The notes under the pieces are model-generated. The model searched no databases. It saw nothing but the letters and a program-made list of their open reading frames with translations, and had not been told where the DNA came from. Below are positions 62,913-64,000 of a DNA stretch of 64,000 nt, in pieces. Made by a program: the position numbers and the translations under genes. The DNA is from Candidatus Methanoperedens sp. BLZ2 (GTDB lineage: Archaea > Halobacteriota > Methanosarcinia > Methanosarcinales > Methanoperedenaceae): the NCBI RefSeq assembly GCF_002487355.1, contig NZ_NTMG01000081.1:1-64000 (forward strand). Reading direction: 5' to 3'. Positions within the stretch are counted from its first letter, which is position 1, and each line of letters begins with the position of its first letter.

Positions 62913-64000
62913 TTATTTTTTCACATGTTTCAATATATATTCCGACAATCTCTTCTTGATCCTCATATATTCCACATCTGACAGGCCGCTGGATTCAAGA
63001 GCAGAATCCCTTAAAAAACAGGGTTTTGTGATCTTGCAGCACCATGTCATGCTTCCAAAACAGGTTCCTTCACCATATTCAATAGGCGTTTTTCGTGCAA
63101 AATCAGTCTTGATCTTCATGAATTCTTCAGCGCTGATACCTGCCTGTCTAAGCGCACCGTGAAGTGCGCAGGGTTTTACGGGAAGGCAGCAAAAAGCAAG
63201 CGCTCTCAGGTCGCCGCCGCCGCAAATATGCTTGGGGGCGTTATACCATCCGGTCATGGATTGGAAAGATGTCACCTCAAAAACAAGCTGGTCGATGATC
63301 CTGGGATTTTTCCGGACCGCGCGGGCAACCGAGACCATGTCTGCGCCATGGGAAAACATTTCCCTGGCGCTTTCAAAATCAGTGATCGAATTATTGCCTA
63401 TTATGAATAGATTTGTTGAGTTCCTGACCCTTTTGATCACCCCGATATCCATACCCTGCGGATGCATGGCATCTATATGTATAATATCAGCCCCGGCCTT
63501 TTCGATAGCTTTTGCAAGTTCCACATCATTCACAACATTTGCCCTTGTTTTGACCGAGAGCACAACGCCTGTTTTTTTGATCTCTTTGATATATTCACAA
63601 AGGCGCGGTATATCTTTCAATAATGCCTCGCCTGCTCCCAGTTCAACCATTTCAGGCTGTCTGCAATGCGCATTTAATTCAAGAATGGCGCCATGTTCTT
63701 TTGCAAGAACAGCCGCTTCTAAAAACGGTTCAATGGATGCTGCGCGCACATTGACTGCGATCGTTGTGTATCCTTTTGCAGCAGCAAGTTCTGACTTGAG
63801 GAATTCCAGGGGTTTATCTGATATGAACTCGGTCCTGCCCCTCTCAACCTCTTTCCGGGCAGCTTCATTTGTTGGCTTATCGAGGTTATATCCGCCAAGA
63901 ATGATCAATCCTGCATTCGCAAAACCATTTGCGAATTTGCTATCGGTTATACCTGCCATTGAAGCAACTGCAATTGGATTTTTGGGTGATGCATAACCTA
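62913..64000 (-). CDS. Methanogenesis marker protein 9 (partial at right edge)
   Basis: The frame stays open to the window edge beyond the internal ATG at 63959 (ASPKNPIAVASMAGITDSKF), so the 5' end lies outside. The main part is a TIM barrel resembling tRNA-dihydrouridine synthases (IIHIDAMHPQGMDIGVI, GNNSITDFESAREM). The C-terminus is the cysteine-rich marker-9 domain: CGGGDLRALAFCCLPVKPC and GTCFGSMTWCCKITKPC. The domain is restricted to methanogens and related methane oxidisers, which places the organism. Confidence 0.88.
   Translation of the reverse strand, partial: GYASPKNPIAVASMAGITDSKFANGFANAGLIILGGYNLDKPTNEAARKEVERGRTEFISDKPLEFLKSELAAAKGYTTIAVNVRAASIEPFLEAAVLAKEHGAILELNAHCRQPEMVELGAGEALLKDIPRLCEYIKEIKKTGVVLSVKTRANVVNDVELAKAIEKAGADIIHIDAMHPQGMDIGVIKRVRNSTNLFIIGNNSITDFESAREMFSHGADMVSVARAVRKNPRIIDQLVFEVTSFQSMTGWYNAPKHICGGGDLRALAFCCLPVKPCALHGALRQAGISAEEFMKIKTDFARKTPIEYGEGTCFGSMTWCCKITKPCFLRDSALESSGLSDVEYMRIKKRLSEYILKHVKK

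Overview
The window is chromosomal DNA from a methanogen-related euryarchaeon, most likely in the Methanosarcinales. ANME-2d/Methanoperedens is a guess from overall gene content. Markers seen: a gene with the methanogenesis marker 9 cysteine domain (right edge), coenzyme F420 ligase CofE, class I lysyl-tRNA synthetase, archaeal phosphopantetheine adenylyltransferase, RadB, archaeal oligosaccharyltransferase AglB and COG1361-type S-layer-like proteins. Several genes start with TTG or GTG behind Shine-Dalgarno sequences of the GAGG/AAGG type.

Layout. 1-3.1 kb: repeat-rich DNA, a truncated type III DNA-methyltransferase gene, an MNT nucleotidyltransferase, an HD phosphohydrolase and cofE. 3.2-40.7 kb: one very large surface-glycan locus, nearly all on the + strand and tightly packed. 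It opens with gmd and closes near the GDP-fucose synthase, so the two GDP-fucose genes lie about 35 kb apart. In between are a Wzx-type flippase, a heptose block (transaldolase, GmhB, a deoxyhypusine-synthase-like protein, two HldE-type nucleotidyltransferases, one fused to a kinase, and GmhA), two radical SAM enzymes, a split transketolase, methyltransferases including two NovU/TylC3-type C-methyltransferases flanking a WbuC-like cupin, a B12-type radical SAM enzyme, a TIGR04372-like glycosyltransferase, a class III aminotransferase, a complete legionaminate-type nonulosonate set (25.6-33.6 kb) and four further glycosyltransferase-type genes. 40.7-42.1 kb: a solitary TnpB (IS200/IS605-type) element. 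42.2-44.7 kb: AglB, which would transfer lipid-linked glycan to protein. 45-49.5 kb: a zinc-ribbon protein, and two paralogous S-layer-like proteins in opposite orientation around engB. 49.6-59.2 kb: housekeeping genes (lysS, coaD, a beta-CASP nuclease that appears to start at ATA, a DUF2551 protein, and a phosphoesterase/CooC-like/RadB operon) plus a DUF4143 ATPase and another secreted repeat protein. 59.3-62.1 kb: an AT-rich block of unrecognised genes around an orotate-PRTase-like and an OMP-decarboxylase-like gene, with a likely frameshift. 62.2-64 kb: a YkgJ-type cysteine-cluster protein and the marker-9 protein, which runs off the right edge.

How the genes could work together: transaldolase plus transketolase could make sedoheptulose 7-phosphate from glycolytic sugars, and the heptose genes would convert it to an activated heptose. 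The nonulosonate genes would make a CMP-activated nine-carbon acid, and gmd/fcl GDP-fucose. The glycosyltransferases would assemble the glycan, the flippase would export it and AglB would attach it to S-layer-type proteins such as those encoded nearby. The two observations most worth following are this sedoheptulose-to-heptose supply line inside an archaeal glycan locus and the orphan pyrE/pyrF-like block at 59.3-62.1 kb.
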